A program made the translations under genes and the position numbers. Below are positions 14,626-22,422 of a DNA stretch of 53,056 nt, in pieces. Below the pieces are notes generated by a model. The model was not told the DNA's origin. It worked only from the letters and a program-made list of their open reading frames with translations, and searched no databases. Positions within the stretch are counted from its first letter, which is position 1. Every line of letters starts with the position of its first letter. The DNA is from Pseudoflavonifractor sp. An184 (GTDB lineage: Bacteria; Bacillota; Clostridia; Oscillospirales; Oscillospiraceae), in assembly GCF_002160305.1 (NCBI RefSeq), contig NZ_NFKI01000023.1:1-53056 (forward strand). The letters run 5' to 3'.

Positions 14626-16116
14626 TTCGAGTTTTTTGAGGATTATGCGCACATTTCCGTCCTTGTTGACGCTGATGTGGTCAATGATTTTGCGCAAATC
14701 CATATTGGTCATAGTTTCCAGATGCAAAAAGCGCTCGATCTCCTGAACATATTGCTTCAAAAAACTGTCTGCATGCTTCCTGGCCTCCAAAGACCGCGCC
14801 CACCGCTCTAATTCACAGTTTAGGGATTGAAGCTCCTCTGTGATCTTTGTGATCTGAGTCTTTAGTTCTTCCATTGATATAATGTCGTTGGCATACATTT
14901 CCTGATAACGGTTCTTTTTGAGCAACAATTCCTTCTGCCTCTGCTCAATTCTATGTGTTTCATCCGGAATTTGCTGAGTGGGCAGCTGCTTCTCCATCGT
15001 GGCGAGAATCTCAGCCATAAATTTTTCCTTGTCTTGAATGAGAGAAGCAAAGTACATCCGGAGCTCAGACAGCAGATCAGCCTCCTCCAGCTTTACTGTG
15101 TTATCGCATCGTTCGGCGGTATACTGGTCATTTGTGGTGCATTTCCAATACACACGGGTATTCACATATGTATAATGCTTCCGGCAGAATGACCGCCCAC
15201 AATGCTCACATTTGATTAGCGTGCTGAAGAGATGTTTTGAGCTATACCTGGCACCCTTAAATGGTTCCCCACTGTCATACTGTGTTCTGCGCTGGTTCAT
15301 CTGTGATTGTGCCTGTGCAAAAACTTCCGGAGAAACAATGGCCCATTCTGGCCTTTCATGGTGGAAGTATTCTTCGGGTGATATGCGTACTTGTTTTCCG
15401 GTTAAATAGTCTGCGATCTCATATTTATGATTGACGTAGTGACCACAATAAATGGAGTTAGTCAGAACACGCCGTACCGCCCGTGGGTTCCATTCACAGT
15501 CATATTTGGTTTTTCGCTGCTCACGATTCAACTGTAAACTGATTGTGCGGCAGCCAAGTCCTTCTTCCAGATACAATCTATAGATTTCCCGCACAACCTG
15601 AGCCTCATGGTAGTTGATTTTCAGTGTAAAATTATCAATGCGGTCATATCCAAAGATTCGCTGGGGGACCCGTCCTTTTTGTGCATTGATTTTCTTTCCG
15701 AATTTTACACGTTTAGAAAGATTTGCACTTTCCTCCTGAGCCATAGCTCCGAAAATAGTTAGTACAAATTCTGATTCCCCGAGGCTCTGCATATTGGCCG
15801 TAATAAATATGATATTGACTCCCAGCACTTTCAGCTCTCGAATGCTCTGTAAAAAATCTACTGTGTTTCGGGCAAAACGCGAAATATCCTTTACTACCAC
15901 GGACTCAAAAAGCCCAAGCCTTGCGTCTTTAATCAGCCGGAGAAACTCGTTGCGTTTTTTTAAGCTCGTCCCGCTGATTCCCTCATCCGCATATAGCCGA
16001 ATCAGCGTATGTCCATGTTTCTCTGCATATTCAGAAAAAAATTCCTTCTGATTCTCCAAGCTGTCAAGCTGCTCTTCCTTGTCGGTTGATACCCGGCAAT
16101 AAGCCGCAATTCTCAT
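14608..16116 (-). CDS. Large serine recombinase (ICE integrase/excisionase)
   Basis: 502 residues. The N-terminal resolvase domain starts MRIAAYCRVSTDKEEQ with the catalytic Ser10, and continues with YADEGISGTSLKKR and KDISRFARNTVDFL. A recombinase domain follows (RIFGYDRI..., AQVVREIYRLYLEEGLGCRTI), then a zinc ribbon with CEHCGRSFC and a third Cys in WKCTT, and a C-terminal coiled coil (about residues 380-470). It cuts and joins att sites by a phosphoserine link to integrate or excise the element. AAGGAGCAG precedes the ATG at 16116. It is the outermost ICE gene. Codon use and G+C are lower than in the host genes to the left. Confidence 0.95.
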   Translation of the reverse strand: MRIAAYCRVSTDKEEQLDSLENQKEFFSEYAEKHGHTLIRLYADEGISGTSLKKRNEFLRLIKDARLGLFESVVVKDISRFARNTVDFLQSIRELKVLGVNIIFITANMQSLGESEFVLTIFGAMAQEESANLSKRVKFGKKINAQKGRVPQRIFGYDRIDNFTLKINYHEAQVVREIYRLYLEEGLGCRTISLQLNREQRKTKYDCEWNPRAVRRVLTNSIYCGHYVNHKYEIADYLTGKQVRISPEEYFHHERPEWAIVSPEVFAQAQSQMNQRRTQYDSGEPFKGARYSSKHLFSTLIKCEHCGRSFCRKHYTYVNTRVYWKCTTNDQYTAERCDNTVKLEEADLLSELRMYFASLIQDKEKFMAEILATMEKQLPTQQIPDETHRIEQRQKELLLKKNRYQEMYANDIISMEELKTQITKITEELQSLNCELERWARSLEARKHADSFLKQYVQEIERFLHLETMTNMDLRKIIDHISVNKDGNVRIILKKLENMDTF

Positions 16117-16134
16117 TGTTGGCTGCTCCTTTCA

Positions 16135-16221
16135 CCAACCAACCTATATCACTTATATTATAACATAAAAAGAACAGCAAAGGAAATTTTCTGCTTTCCT
16201 TTGCTTATAGGTTGGGTTTGG
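16135..16221. promoter_or_regulatory. Recombinase control region with nested inverted repeats
   Basis: CCAACCAACCTATA (16135-16148) is mirrored by TATAGGTTGGGTTTGG (16206-16221). Between them lie a minus-strand TATAAT (16162-16157) and a perfect 11-bp stem AGCAAAGGAAA/TTTCCTTTGCT (16176-16205), followed on the minus strand by a T-rich run. The stem can end the 40-codon transcript or control readthrough into the recombinase. Confidence 0.55.
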
Positions 16222-16236
16222 TCTGCATTCTGTCCG

Positions 16237-16359
16237 TTATGCTCCATCTATTTGTAAAAGAAGTTTTGCAACAATGATTTTTTGAATCGCGCATTCAACC
16301 TCTTTTGCGCGATTCGGATTTATGAAGGAATATGTAATGGGCTGCTTGTTTTTTTGCAT
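16237..16359 (-). CDS. 40-residue protein ahead of the recombinase
   Basis: The ATG at 16359 is preceded by GGGAGG with 7 nt spacing and opens a 40-codon frame, MQKNKQPITYSFINPNR..., ending LLLQIDGA at a TAA (16237-16239). The N-terminal half is polar and Asn/Lys-rich; the second half is a likely amphipathic helix (EVECAIQKIIVAKLLLQ). Small genes of this kind are common directly upstream of serine recombinases in this ICE group, possibly as directionality or regulatory factors, but this role is inference. It reads toward the recombinase, separated by the hairpin region at 16135-16221. Confidence 0.7.
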   Translation of the reverse strand: MQKNKQPITYSFINPNRAKEVECAIQKIIVAKLLLQIDGA

Positions 16360-16961
16360 CGAATGCCTCCCTTCACTCCACAAATAGTTTGATCGTATGT
16401 AAATCTTGTTGTAACCATATTCTCATCCTTCTCTCTTTATACTTTAAACTCATTTTCTTGCTTTGCGCGATTCCCATATTATTTGATCGGCACGTAACAC
16501 GGAAACAGCAGCTATGAAACGACAAAAACCGCTCCCTCACGCAGGCGCGGCTCTTGGTATCGTGATAATGAATTGGAACAGATTTCAGGAACACACTGGG
16601 CGGCGCTGGCACGCCTAACACGGGAATTTCACCCCCTGCGGTTCTCACAGGTTGCCCTCTTTGCCTGCGACGGCTCATGGCCCGGCGGACCACTTCAACG
16701 CTCGGACTGAGACTGGACAATCGTATCTCCCCGATATGCGGGTCATCGCCTCCAGGCCCGCCACGGCCTGTTTGTGCGCGGACGGCTGCTCTCCCTATCC
16801 CTCCTTTCTCAAAGCGGGGTCATGGCCTGCTCATTCCCACACGGCTTTCCTCTCGGACGCATATCGGACGTACCCAGTGGACCTATTCAATTACCGGACT
16901 GTCGCCAGCCCGCACAGGCATATCGTATCCAATACACCTGTGCCGGTTGGCGGCGGTGTCG
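16360..16961. other. Non-coding stretch of about 600 bases with no supported gene
   Basis: Several open frames overlap here on both strands, but none has a ribosome site, a plausible protein composition or a consistent start. Base composition shifts from AT-rich next to the 40-codon gene to GC-rich further right. Small stems such as CCCGATATGCGGG (about 16728-16743) are present. Its place beside the recombinase makes it a candidate for att-related, transfer-origin or RNA function, none of which I can show. Confidence 0.5.
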
Positions 16962-16988
16962 AAACGTCCCTCAATTTGAGGGACGTTT
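16962..16988. repeat. ICE hairpin repeat R1
   Basis: AAACGTCCCTCAA / TTGAGGGACGTTT around a central T, fully paired. The outer bases differ from other copies but stay complementary (CGT with ACG). It lies at the 3' side of the Spo0A-C-like gene. Confidence 0.9.
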
Positions 16989-16991
16989 TTG

Positions 16992-17408
16992 CTATTTGGA
17001 TGGATATGCGCTCTCATCCGTGTTCTCCTGGGCGTTGAGTCTTCTTAAAAAAGCAGCGGACATGTCGATAAAATCACTGACACTGGGGGAATGCGTCAGC
17101 GGAACCCCTACAACCTCGTTGAAAAAGCTGTGATCCTCTTTCTGCCAAATTACACGAACCAAGGTCCGCACAGCACGTTCCACCGCGGACGCAGAGGTGT
17201 GAAATCGCCGGGCCGTCTCCGGGTAGAGCCGTTTGGTAATCAGTTGGATATCGTTTGGCTCTCTGACAACACGGTCGATCATGTAGGCTGCGTATTGGAA
17301 GCCCACCAACCGCCCAGTAGCCCCAAGGTGCCGAAGCAGCTGTTCCGCATCCATCGGAAACTTTGCTCGAACACAGCCCTGATCGGGAACAAAGAAATAA
17401 ACGTACAT
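16992..17408 (-). CDS. Spo0A C-terminal-domain-like DNA-binding protein
   Basis: 138 residues. From about residue 20 it matches the DNA-binding effector domain of the sporulation regulator Spo0A: EQLLRHLGATGRLVGFQYAAYM, ITKRLYPETARRF and SAVERAVRTLVRVIW correspond to the Spo0A segments LhxLGixxxxxGYxYLRxAI, TKxLYPxIAxxY and VERAIRHAIEVAW. There is no receiver domain, so it is not phosphorylated as Spo0A is. It may bind 0A-box-like sites and tie the element to the host's sporulation state, which is inference. The ATG at 17408 follows AAAGGG; a longer frame to 17465 lacks a ribosome site. R1 lies 4 nt beyond its stop. Confidence 0.8.
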   Translation of the reverse strand: MYVYFFVPDQGCVRAKFPMDAEQLLRHLGATGRLVGFQYAAYMIDRVVREPNDIQLITKRLYPETARRFHTSASAVERAVRTLVRVIWQKEDHSFFNEVVGVPLTHSPSVSDFIDMSAAFLRRLNAQENTDESAYPSK

Positions 17409-17620
17409 ACTTTTCGCCCTTTCACAGTTTTTGTAAAGGAGAAGTCTGGGCAGGACAATTATCAAAAAGTTATCAAAAGGTACCTTTGACAGCCTTCATC
17501 ATACCAGTTCGTCAGCTCTTTGTGGGAGGGTATACCCGGGGCAGTTGTCGACGCCGCAGGAGCAGTAGGCAAACGTATCCTGCCGAAATAGATTTCTTGC
17601 CCTTGGTTTGGGCACAAAAA

Positions 17621-17646
17621 AACAGGGCGGCTTGAACCGCCCTGTT
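17621..17646 (-). terminator. Terminator of the XRE-ECF-DUF4367 operon
   Basis: AACAGGGCGG (17621-17630) pairs with CCGCCCTGTT (17637-17646). On the minus strand the stem is followed by a run of T. It lies 14 nt beyond the secreted protein's stop. Confidence 0.85.
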
Positions 17647-17660
17647 GCTGGTTAGATGGT

Positions 17661-18068
17661 TTAGGCTTGACCCGTCACATAGAACGTCTGCGACCTGGTA
17701 TCCCGGCCTGCGCTGTCTTCCGCAAAGATGGTGACCTCGACTCTATAAGGGGTTCCAACTTCACAATCTGCTGTAATCATATTGGAGTATTTAGCCGTGT
17801 TGCTCCTGCTCATACCAGTATCGTTTTCATCAAAACTCTCGACTAAATCTCCGCTGCTTCTATCATAGATATAAATGCTCTCACAGCCGATTAGGTCCAT
17901 GCCATCTTTTCCAGCAACGGAAAAATTAACATAAATATTTCCATCGTCCGATTTAGCCTGCATCACATAACTTCTAATTTGATCGCTGGCTCTGGCGGAA
18001 GCTGAGACAACCACAGACATCATGCAGATAACAGCACAAAAAAGCGAAATGACTCTTTTATATCTCAT
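17661..18068 (-). CDS. Secreted small protein of the ECF operon
   Basis: 135 residues. An N-terminal signal peptide (MRYKRVISLFCAVICMMSVV..., cleavage expected after ASA near residue 25) is followed by an all-beta-looking domain with IYVNFSVAGKDG, IYIYDRSSGDLVESF and VEVTIFAEDSAGRD. The pattern suggests an Ig-like or fibronectin-like sandwich, but I cannot assign a family. Its ATG overlaps the end of the DUF4367 gene by 11 nt and uses AGGGGTGA inside that gene, so it is translationally coupled to it. It is the last gene of the leftward operon and may be the sensed or protective partner of the anti-sigma-like protein; this is a guess. Confidence 0.7.
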   Translation of the reverse strand: MRYKRVISLFCAVICMMSVVVSASARASDQIRSYVMQAKSDDGNIYVNFSVAGKDGMDLIGCESIYIYDRSSGDLVESFDENDTGMSRSNTAKYSNMITADCEVGTPYRVEVTIFAEDSAGRDTRSQTFYVTGQA

Positions 18069-18999
18069 TTTTGGTCACCCCTGAATACATAGAATCTAAA
18101 ATAGTTTTCAGTTCAGGCACTGAAATTGTTGTTGACAATGAATACTCCAAGTCATCTTTATACCATGCCGCTACATTTTCTCCGTTGTTGGAAAAAATAT
18201 AATACTCACTCCCTTTGGACTCATACAGCTCCACATCTTGCTGGTCCTTTTCATACATTCCGCTTGTTTCTTCGCTGTATAAAATGTTTAGTGTGATATT
18301 ATCGTTTCCATTTTTATACCATACGTAAAAATCAAGCATATTAAACTCCGGTTGAAGATACAAGTCGGTTTCCTCAACCTGAAAGCCGTCTGGAATGTAT
18401 GTAGGGAACATCAGGCTATTTATCCCTAAGACCTTCAGCTCGTTCCAAAGCTCCTGATATTCGATTGGAAGTTCTGATGGATTACTGGAGATATTCATTT
18501 CCTGCCCCGCTGCCGATTGCGTTTCAACTCCCTGTCCCGATTGAATCGGGCCAAAACTGAATGCACTTTCGGTCCAGCGGGCTAATGCCCCAAATACATC
18601 TACGCCGGCGGCTTGTGCCGCTACCATACTTCCAAACAAACAGGCAACTGTCAGCGCTGCAACCAACCCTACACGGGGTATGCGGTGGAGGCGCACATGC
18701 CTCCGCTTCTGCATGCCTTGCACAGACGGATCACCTGACAAAGAACGCACCTTCTGCTGGAAGTCTGTGTAAGAAGTTTTTGCATCTGGATACATAGGCA
18801 TCGGCACTTGATCGTCCAATGCGTTAAGATACGCATCAATAACAGCAGGATCATAGTCCTCCTCTGTCATAATAGACAGTGCATCTTCCATCGCCTGCTC
18901 CAGTTCAGAAGGAGACATCTTTTTTAACCGCTCCGGCGATATATCAAGACAATCCGGCTTGCCCGTTTGATTGGAATGATGGTTCAAAGGAGATTCCAT
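18058..18999 (-). CDS. DUF4367-type membrane protein, probable anti-sigma factor
   Basis: 313 residues. A cytoplasmic N-terminal region of about 100 residues (helical; SPERLKKMSPSELEQAMEDAL) is followed by one transmembrane helix at about 108-130 (VGLVAALTVACLFGSMVAA) and an outside domain carrying the DUF4367-like pattern LMFPTYIPDGFQVEETD, NITLNILYSEE and YYIFSNNGENVAAWYKDDLEYSLS. This build, next to an ECF sigma gene, is typical of an anti-sigma factor or linked membrane sensor. AAGGGGGG precedes the ATG at 18999. The sigma gene ends 99 nt upstream in the same direction. Confidence 0.8.
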   Translation of the reverse strand: MESPLNHHSNQTGKPDCLDISPERLKKMSPSELEQAMEDALSIMTEEDYDPAVIDAYLNALDDQVPMPMYPDAKTSYTDFQQKVRSLSGDPSVQGMQKRRHVRLHRIPRVGLVAALTVACLFGSMVAAQAAGVDVFGALARWTESAFSFGPIQSGQGVETQSAAGQEMNISSNPSELPIEYQELWNELKVLGINSLMFPTYIPDGFQVEETDLYLQPEFNMLDFYVWYKNGNDNITLNILYSEETSGMYEKDQQDVELYESKGSEYYIFSNNGENVAAWYKDDLEYSLSTTISVPELKTILDSMYSGVTKNEI

Positions 19000-19098
19000 A
19001 ATTGCCCCCCTTTCTTCCCCTTCCGTTTGCTATATGTCACAAGCGGGGGGATTTGTTGCAGCTAAATAAAATTTTTTTGAATTCGATTTTAAGTATGT

Positions 19099-19572
19099 CT
19101 ATGTCTGTTGTAAAAGCTCCCGGCAACGCTTCACTGCACGGGATACCCTGCTTCGGCATCCAGTTTCTGAAATTCCAAGACGTTCTGCAATTTCATCATA
19201 GTCCATATTCTGCTCAAACCGCCATATCAGAATCTCACGATCCGCTTTTGATAATTGTTTGGGCAGCATGTCTTCCAAAGCATTGGCTGGAGTCTCCCCG
19301 GCCAGGTCGAGCAAAGAATCCAGCGAAGTTTCGGGATGGCTTTTGAGCCGCCGTCGCTCATTCAGCGCCAGGTTTTGAAGAACCCGCATGAGCCATCCCT
19401 CCGGGTTTGGATGCCGCATCAGCTCACTTTCTTGAAAAAGCGCTAAGAGGAAGGCGTTTTGCACCAAATCCTCCGATGTCTCTACACTGCCGACCATGCG
19501 GTATGCCACACGCAGCATTTTATCATGCAGATCTTCGTACAATTTTTGAAAGCGGTCATTGGCTTGTCCCAA
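19099..19572 (-). CDS. ECF-type RNA polymerase sigma factor
   Basis: 157 residues, typical for ECF sigma factors. Region 2 is seen as LYEDLHDKMLRVAYRMVGS...TSEDLVQNAFLLAL, and region 4 as LSKADREILIWRFEQNMDYDEIAERLGISETGCRSRVSRAVKRC, a helix-turn-helix that reads the -35 element. It directs RNA polymerase to a small set of promoters, usually including its own. The start is best placed at TTG 19572, 7 nt after AGGTGA; a GTG at 19584 is in frame but overlaps that site. It follows the XRE gene by 23 nt and precedes the DUF4367 gene. The AT-rich rightward operon starting at 20444 is a likely target, by position only. Confidence 0.9.
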   Translation of the reverse strand: MGQANDRFQKLYEDLHDKMLRVAYRMVGSVETSEDLVQNAFLLALFQESELMRHPNPEGWLMRVLQNLALNERRRLKSHPETSLDSLLDLAGETPANALEDMLPKQLSKADREILIWRFEQNMDYDEIAERLGISETGCRSRVSRAVKRCRELLQQT

Positions 19573-19595
19573 AACAGGTCTCACCTCGATTCTCT

Positions 19596-19934
19596 CTATC
19601 TTTCCAGGTCAAATGCAGACAGCATGGAACAAAACTGGACCGTGAGGTCCAATTTCTTCGTATCCATATCCGCTGTGAGCTCCAGCAGCTGTTGGTGCAA
19701 AATACTCTGCCTGGCCTCTGTCAGTGTAGCGCCCAACAGAGTATTGCAATCTGTTTGAAGCGCATTGGCAATCGCAACCAGTGTCGGTAAGCTGACCTGG
19801 GTGTGGGCATTTTCAATGTGACTAACGTGCTGGTCGGAAACCTGAATCAGTTCGGCCAGTTCCTTCTGCTTCAAGCCTTTTGCCTGACGAAAGCGTCGGA
19901 TATTCCGGCCGATCTCCTGATAATCTAAATCCAT
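19596..19934 (-). CDS. XRE-family helix-turn-helix transcriptional regulator
   Basis: 112 residues from the ATG at 19934. The helix-turn-helix is clear: IGRNIRRFRQAKGLKQKELA, then ELIQVSDQHVSHIENAHTQVSLPTLVAIANALQTDCNTLL, with the recognition helix at SDQHVSHIE. The C-terminal 45 residues are a helical dimerisation-like tail. It binds DNA, probably its own operator in the 500-bp divergent intergenic region. The internal ATG is preferred to the one at 19946 because GGGGG lies 9 nt before it. It is the first gene of the leftward XRE - ECF - DUF4367 - secreted operon, whose promoter is at 19981-20010. Confidence 0.9.
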   Translation of the reverse strand: MDLDYQEIGRNIRRFRQAKGLKQKELAELIQVSDQHVSHIENAHTQVSLPTLVAIANALQTDCNTLLGATLTEARQSILHQQLLELTADMDTKKLDLTVQFCSMLSAFDLER

Positions 19935-19980
19935 TATACCATACATCCCCCAAACATGAAAGAAACGGGCAGGATCATCT

Positions 19981-20010
19981 TTTATAGATATGGTACCGTA
20001 GTCTAGTAAA
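19981..20010 (-). promoter_or_regulatory. Probable promoter of the XRE-ECF operon
   Basis: On the minus strand TTTACT (20010-20005), an 18-nt spacer and TATAAA (19986-19981), about 45 nt ahead of the XRE start. The spacer holds the palindrome GGTACC, a possible operator half. Confidence 0.5.
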
Positions 20011-20062
20011 TTTGGTAATGGATTATACGGGCATTTTAGCCTTTATAAATATATTTAAAAAG

Positions 20063-20443
20063 TGCTGCAACAAAACTAATTTTTGCAGACATATAAAAAA
20101 TAGATAAGCAAAATAAACAAGTTTAAATGAAGCAAGGAGGGGAATCCAATATATTGATAACCAAAGCAACTGTAATCACAACTATAAAATGTTAGAGGAA
20201 GAAGGTTGAAATGTTGCAATTCAGCAAAGAGAAATTATTTATATAACGTAAATGTTGAAAAATAGACTGAGAGACCCGTTGCATTTTTTAAAATTGCTGT
20301 CTTATGAAATAAACAACAGATTAAGTAGGTGTTATTTTAAGGAGGTGAATTCGATGCAGTAGAACGTTTGGCAATATCAATTTAAATATATTGGAGATCT
20401 TATGTAAGCTTATCGGATTCTAATGAGAAAGGGTACGGTCAAT
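20063..20443 (+). promoter_or_regulatory. Long leader with several ribosome sites before the AT-rich operon
   Basis: This AT-rich stretch holds a stem CTGCAA...TTGCAG (about 20063-20088), an unused AAGGAGG at about 20134, an 11-codon frame with its own ribosome site (20211-20246), a possible promoter TTGCAT - 18 nt - TATGAA (20279-20308), and a perfect AAGGAGGTGA (20339-20348) in front of ATG CAG TAG (20354-20362). The true gene starts at 20444. The order suggests translation-dependent control or mRNA protection by bound ribosomes. Confidence 0.5.
20211..20246 (+). CDS. Possible 11-residue leader peptide
   Basis: AGAAGG at a good distance precedes ATG 20211, and the frame gives MLQFSKEKLFI before TAA at 20244-20246. 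It lies about 200 nt ahead of the secreted-protein gene at 20444. A peptide this short cannot be assigned a function; chance occurrence is quite possible in AT-rich DNA. Confidence 0.25.
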   Translation: MLQFSKEKLFI

Positions 20444-21529
20444 ATGAAGAGAGCATTCAAAACTGTAATCGCTACTTGCCTAATGTGTGCATCAGTGGTC
20501 AGTGTAGCCTCTGCAACAGACTTTGCTAAAGGAGAGTCTGGGTATGGTGAAAATGGTAAATATATGACCTTTTGGCCTAAAACAGGTTCTTTGACTGCTA
20601 CATATTCTTCTTCAAAGAAAACAGCAACTACAAAATTGTCTTTTACATACGGGGATAAAACAGTTAAATATTTTGATGAAGTCTACTGGCCAGAGAATTT
20701 GTATCCTGGTGTAGAGATAAGAGATTTCTTTGATGCACCAGCAGAAGGAAATTTCTCCGCACCTACAGTAAGCGCCATTGTTACGAATTTACCGGATCCG
20801 AAATTTGACGTTGAAGATGATGATATTCTTCATCACAAATATAATGAAGAGGCGGAAGTGACAGCACTTGGTAAAACCATCAAAGCTGGGAAAGAATACT
20901 ACATGCAGGTAGTATGGGATGATCATCGCACCTCTGAAAGCATGGGCTGTTTTGGAGCAAAAGCGGAGTTGAGTAAAAAAGGCGTGATAGACTATAATGT
21001 GGTAGACTATAAATATCTAAATGCCGATGTACCATATAATGCATCTGTAACCAACTCTACTTTGTCTACAGTACTTCAAAATACTAATTCTATAAATATT
21101 GATGTATCACAGGAGGTATCTACACCTATAACTGTAACGTTTAGAGAATATGTTCCTTTTGAAACGTTTACATCCTATACACAAGAAACCTCAATTGATC
21201 CTGTCGCAGTGCAGTTAAGAGGATTTGATTCAAGCGGAGACAGAATCACTGTTTTCATCTATACAAATAAGGCACTAGAGCAGTTCCAAACAACTGTGAC
21301 AGATTTGGCCAAAGAAAATGCTTTTTCTATTGTAGGAATTACTGCTGCATACGCCTATGCAGATAATCATCAGATTGAAGAACTCAAACAAAATACCGAT
21401 GTATATTCCGTTGAAGCAGTAAGCCCTAGCACCACGAATAGTATTGATTTAGAAGCAACAAATTTACAGCCTGAATTTTTACATCCTCAGACATGGCGTT
21501 TGGAGGACTGTGGTATTTTAAAACCGTAA
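20444..21529 (+). CDS. Secreted protein of unknown function (AT-rich cargo gene 1)
   Basis: 361 residues from the ATG at 20444, chosen because AAAGGG lies 12 nt upstream and because it begins the signal peptide MKRAFKTVIATCLMCASVVS... with cleavage expected after ASA. The mature part begins with a Ser/Thr/Lys-rich beta-like segment (TFWPKTGSLTATYSSSKKT), has an acidic patch near residue 120 (DVEDDD) and many aromatic residues, and ends without a membrane anchor. It lacks Cys pairs and enzyme motifs. I do not recognise a family. Codon use is markedly AT-rich, unlike the ICE backbone, pointing to separate acquisition. It is followed after 47 nt by another secreted protein gene. Confidence 0.75.
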   Translation: MKRAFKTVIATCLMCASVVSVASATDFAKGESGYGENGKYMTFWPKTGSLTATYSSSKKTATTKLSFTYGDKTVKYFDEVYWPENLYPGVEIRDFFDAPAEGNFSAPTVSAIVTNLPDPKFDVEDDDILHHKYNEEAEVTALGKTIKAGKEYYMQVVWDDHRTSESMGCFGAKAELSKKGVIDYNVVDYKYLNADVPYNASVTNSTLSTVLQNTNSINIDVSQEVSTPITVTFREYVPFETFTSYTQETSIDPVAVQLRGFDSSGDRITVFIYTNKALEQFQTTVTDLAKENAFSIVGITAAYAYADNHQIEELKQNTDVYSVEAVSPSTTNSIDLEATNLQPEFLHPQTWRLEDCGILKP

Positions 21530-21576
21530 ATAGTTCTATAAACTGTAATAAAATTTTTATGTGAGGAGGCATAGAG

Positions 21577-22056
21577 ATGAAACGATTTTTTAGTATAATA
21601 ATTTCGTTTTGTATGCTGTTTTCTCTTTTCTGTGTTCCAAGCTACGCAATCGATTCCAATGCAGTTCAGGAACGCCATGTATTACCTGTGTCAGCGGTAC
21701 AACAACGCAAGAATTATACATATGAATTTGATATGGATCTAGGAGATTCAAATTTTGCATACTTTATATTTTCTCCGGATAACTCCCTTGACAGTTGTCT
21801 TGTAAAACTTAATTTCATCTGGTGTATTCCTGAGTACAATGACGCAAGAGTAATGGTCGAATGGGAATCTAAATCGTTTGATCAAAAGGATTCTCAATAT
21901 GAACCGATGGGTCTCTCAAAAATATTAACATATGATGACGTAGCTGAATTTCGTTTACCCCTATATATGATGCGAGATTATCGACTCAAAATTACTAACT
22001 TAGATTATCCAAATAAAAAATTTATTGCGGACTTTGTGTTAACTTTTTCAATGTAA
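21577..22056 (+). CDS. Secreted protein of unknown function (AT-rich cargo gene 2)
   Basis: 159 residues with a clear signal peptide (MKRFFSIIISFCMLFSLFCV..., cleavage expected after SYA). The mature domain is rich in Phe, Tyr and Asp (YEFDMDLGDSNFAYFIFSPD; VMVEWESKSFD; LPLYMMRDYRLKITNL) and appears to be a beta-sandwich of about 130 residues. The shape recalls a small carbohydrate- or protein-binding module, but no family is recognised. GAGGAGG lies 10 nt before the ATG. It is second of three same-strand AT-rich genes and probably shares the transcript that starts ahead of 20444. Confidence 0.75.
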   Translation: MKRFFSIIISFCMLFSLFCVPSYAIDSNAVQERHVLPVSAVQQRKNYTYEFDMDLGDSNFAYFIFSPDNSLDSCLVKLNFIWCIPEYNDARVMVEWESKSFDQKDSQYEPMGLSKILTYDDVAEFRLPLYMMRDYRLKITNLDYPNKKFIADFVLTFSM

Positions 22057-22071
22057 ACTGGGGATATAAGT

Positions 22072-22389
22072 ATGGAACAAAAAGTCATCAGTCAAATTTA
22101 CTACCTAATGGTGTTAATAACCTCCCTAGTATATGTATTTTTAAAGACAGGAAAGAGCATTTCTAATTTCTATGGACTCGGATTGCTTGCACTCTTCTTG
22201 TCCTTATTGTTGCTAAACTGGCAAGGAATTCTCTCATATGCTCAGATCGGGTGGATTTTATTGATTCCATTATCATTACCTATCCCTTTTTGGTTTATTG
22301 ATGGAGCAAGCATATCTATTGGCCCTTTTTTAGGCTTTTGGCATCTGTTAGTTGCATTTTTCCCTATTGGTGTAAAATCCACCTCTTAA
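22072..22389 (+). CDS. Small integral membrane protein (AT-rich cargo gene 3)
   Basis: 105 residues with four hydrophobic segments (about 9-25, 33-50, 53-72 and 80-100) and very few charges. There is no motif that I recognise. It begins 15 nt after the previous stop, with GGGGAT as a weak ribosome site, and ends before a good terminator at 22423-22464, so it closes the AT-rich operon. Its size and topology would fit an immunity or export-helper protein for the two secreted products, but that is speculation from position. Confidence 0.65.
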   Translation: MEQKVISQIYYLMVLITSLVYVFLKTGKSISNFYGLGLLALFLSLLLLNWQGILSYAQIGWILLIPLSLPIPFWFIDGASISIGPFLGFWHLLVAFFPIGVKSTS

Positions 22390-22422
22390 ATAGACCTTAG
22401 TCTAAGTTAGAATATATGCAGT

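Noticed and set aside
16373-17133. Overlapping open frames in the recombinase-side non-coding region
   Set aside because: Several frames on both strands overlap; none has a ribosome site, hydrophobic pattern or recognisable domain, so none is annotated as a gene.
17363-17635. 90-codon plus-strand frame over the start of the Spo0A-C-like gene
   Set aside because: Its first part is the reverse of the Spo0A-C-like gene and its promoter; it has no ribosome site and a non-protein-like Arg/Ser-rich end.
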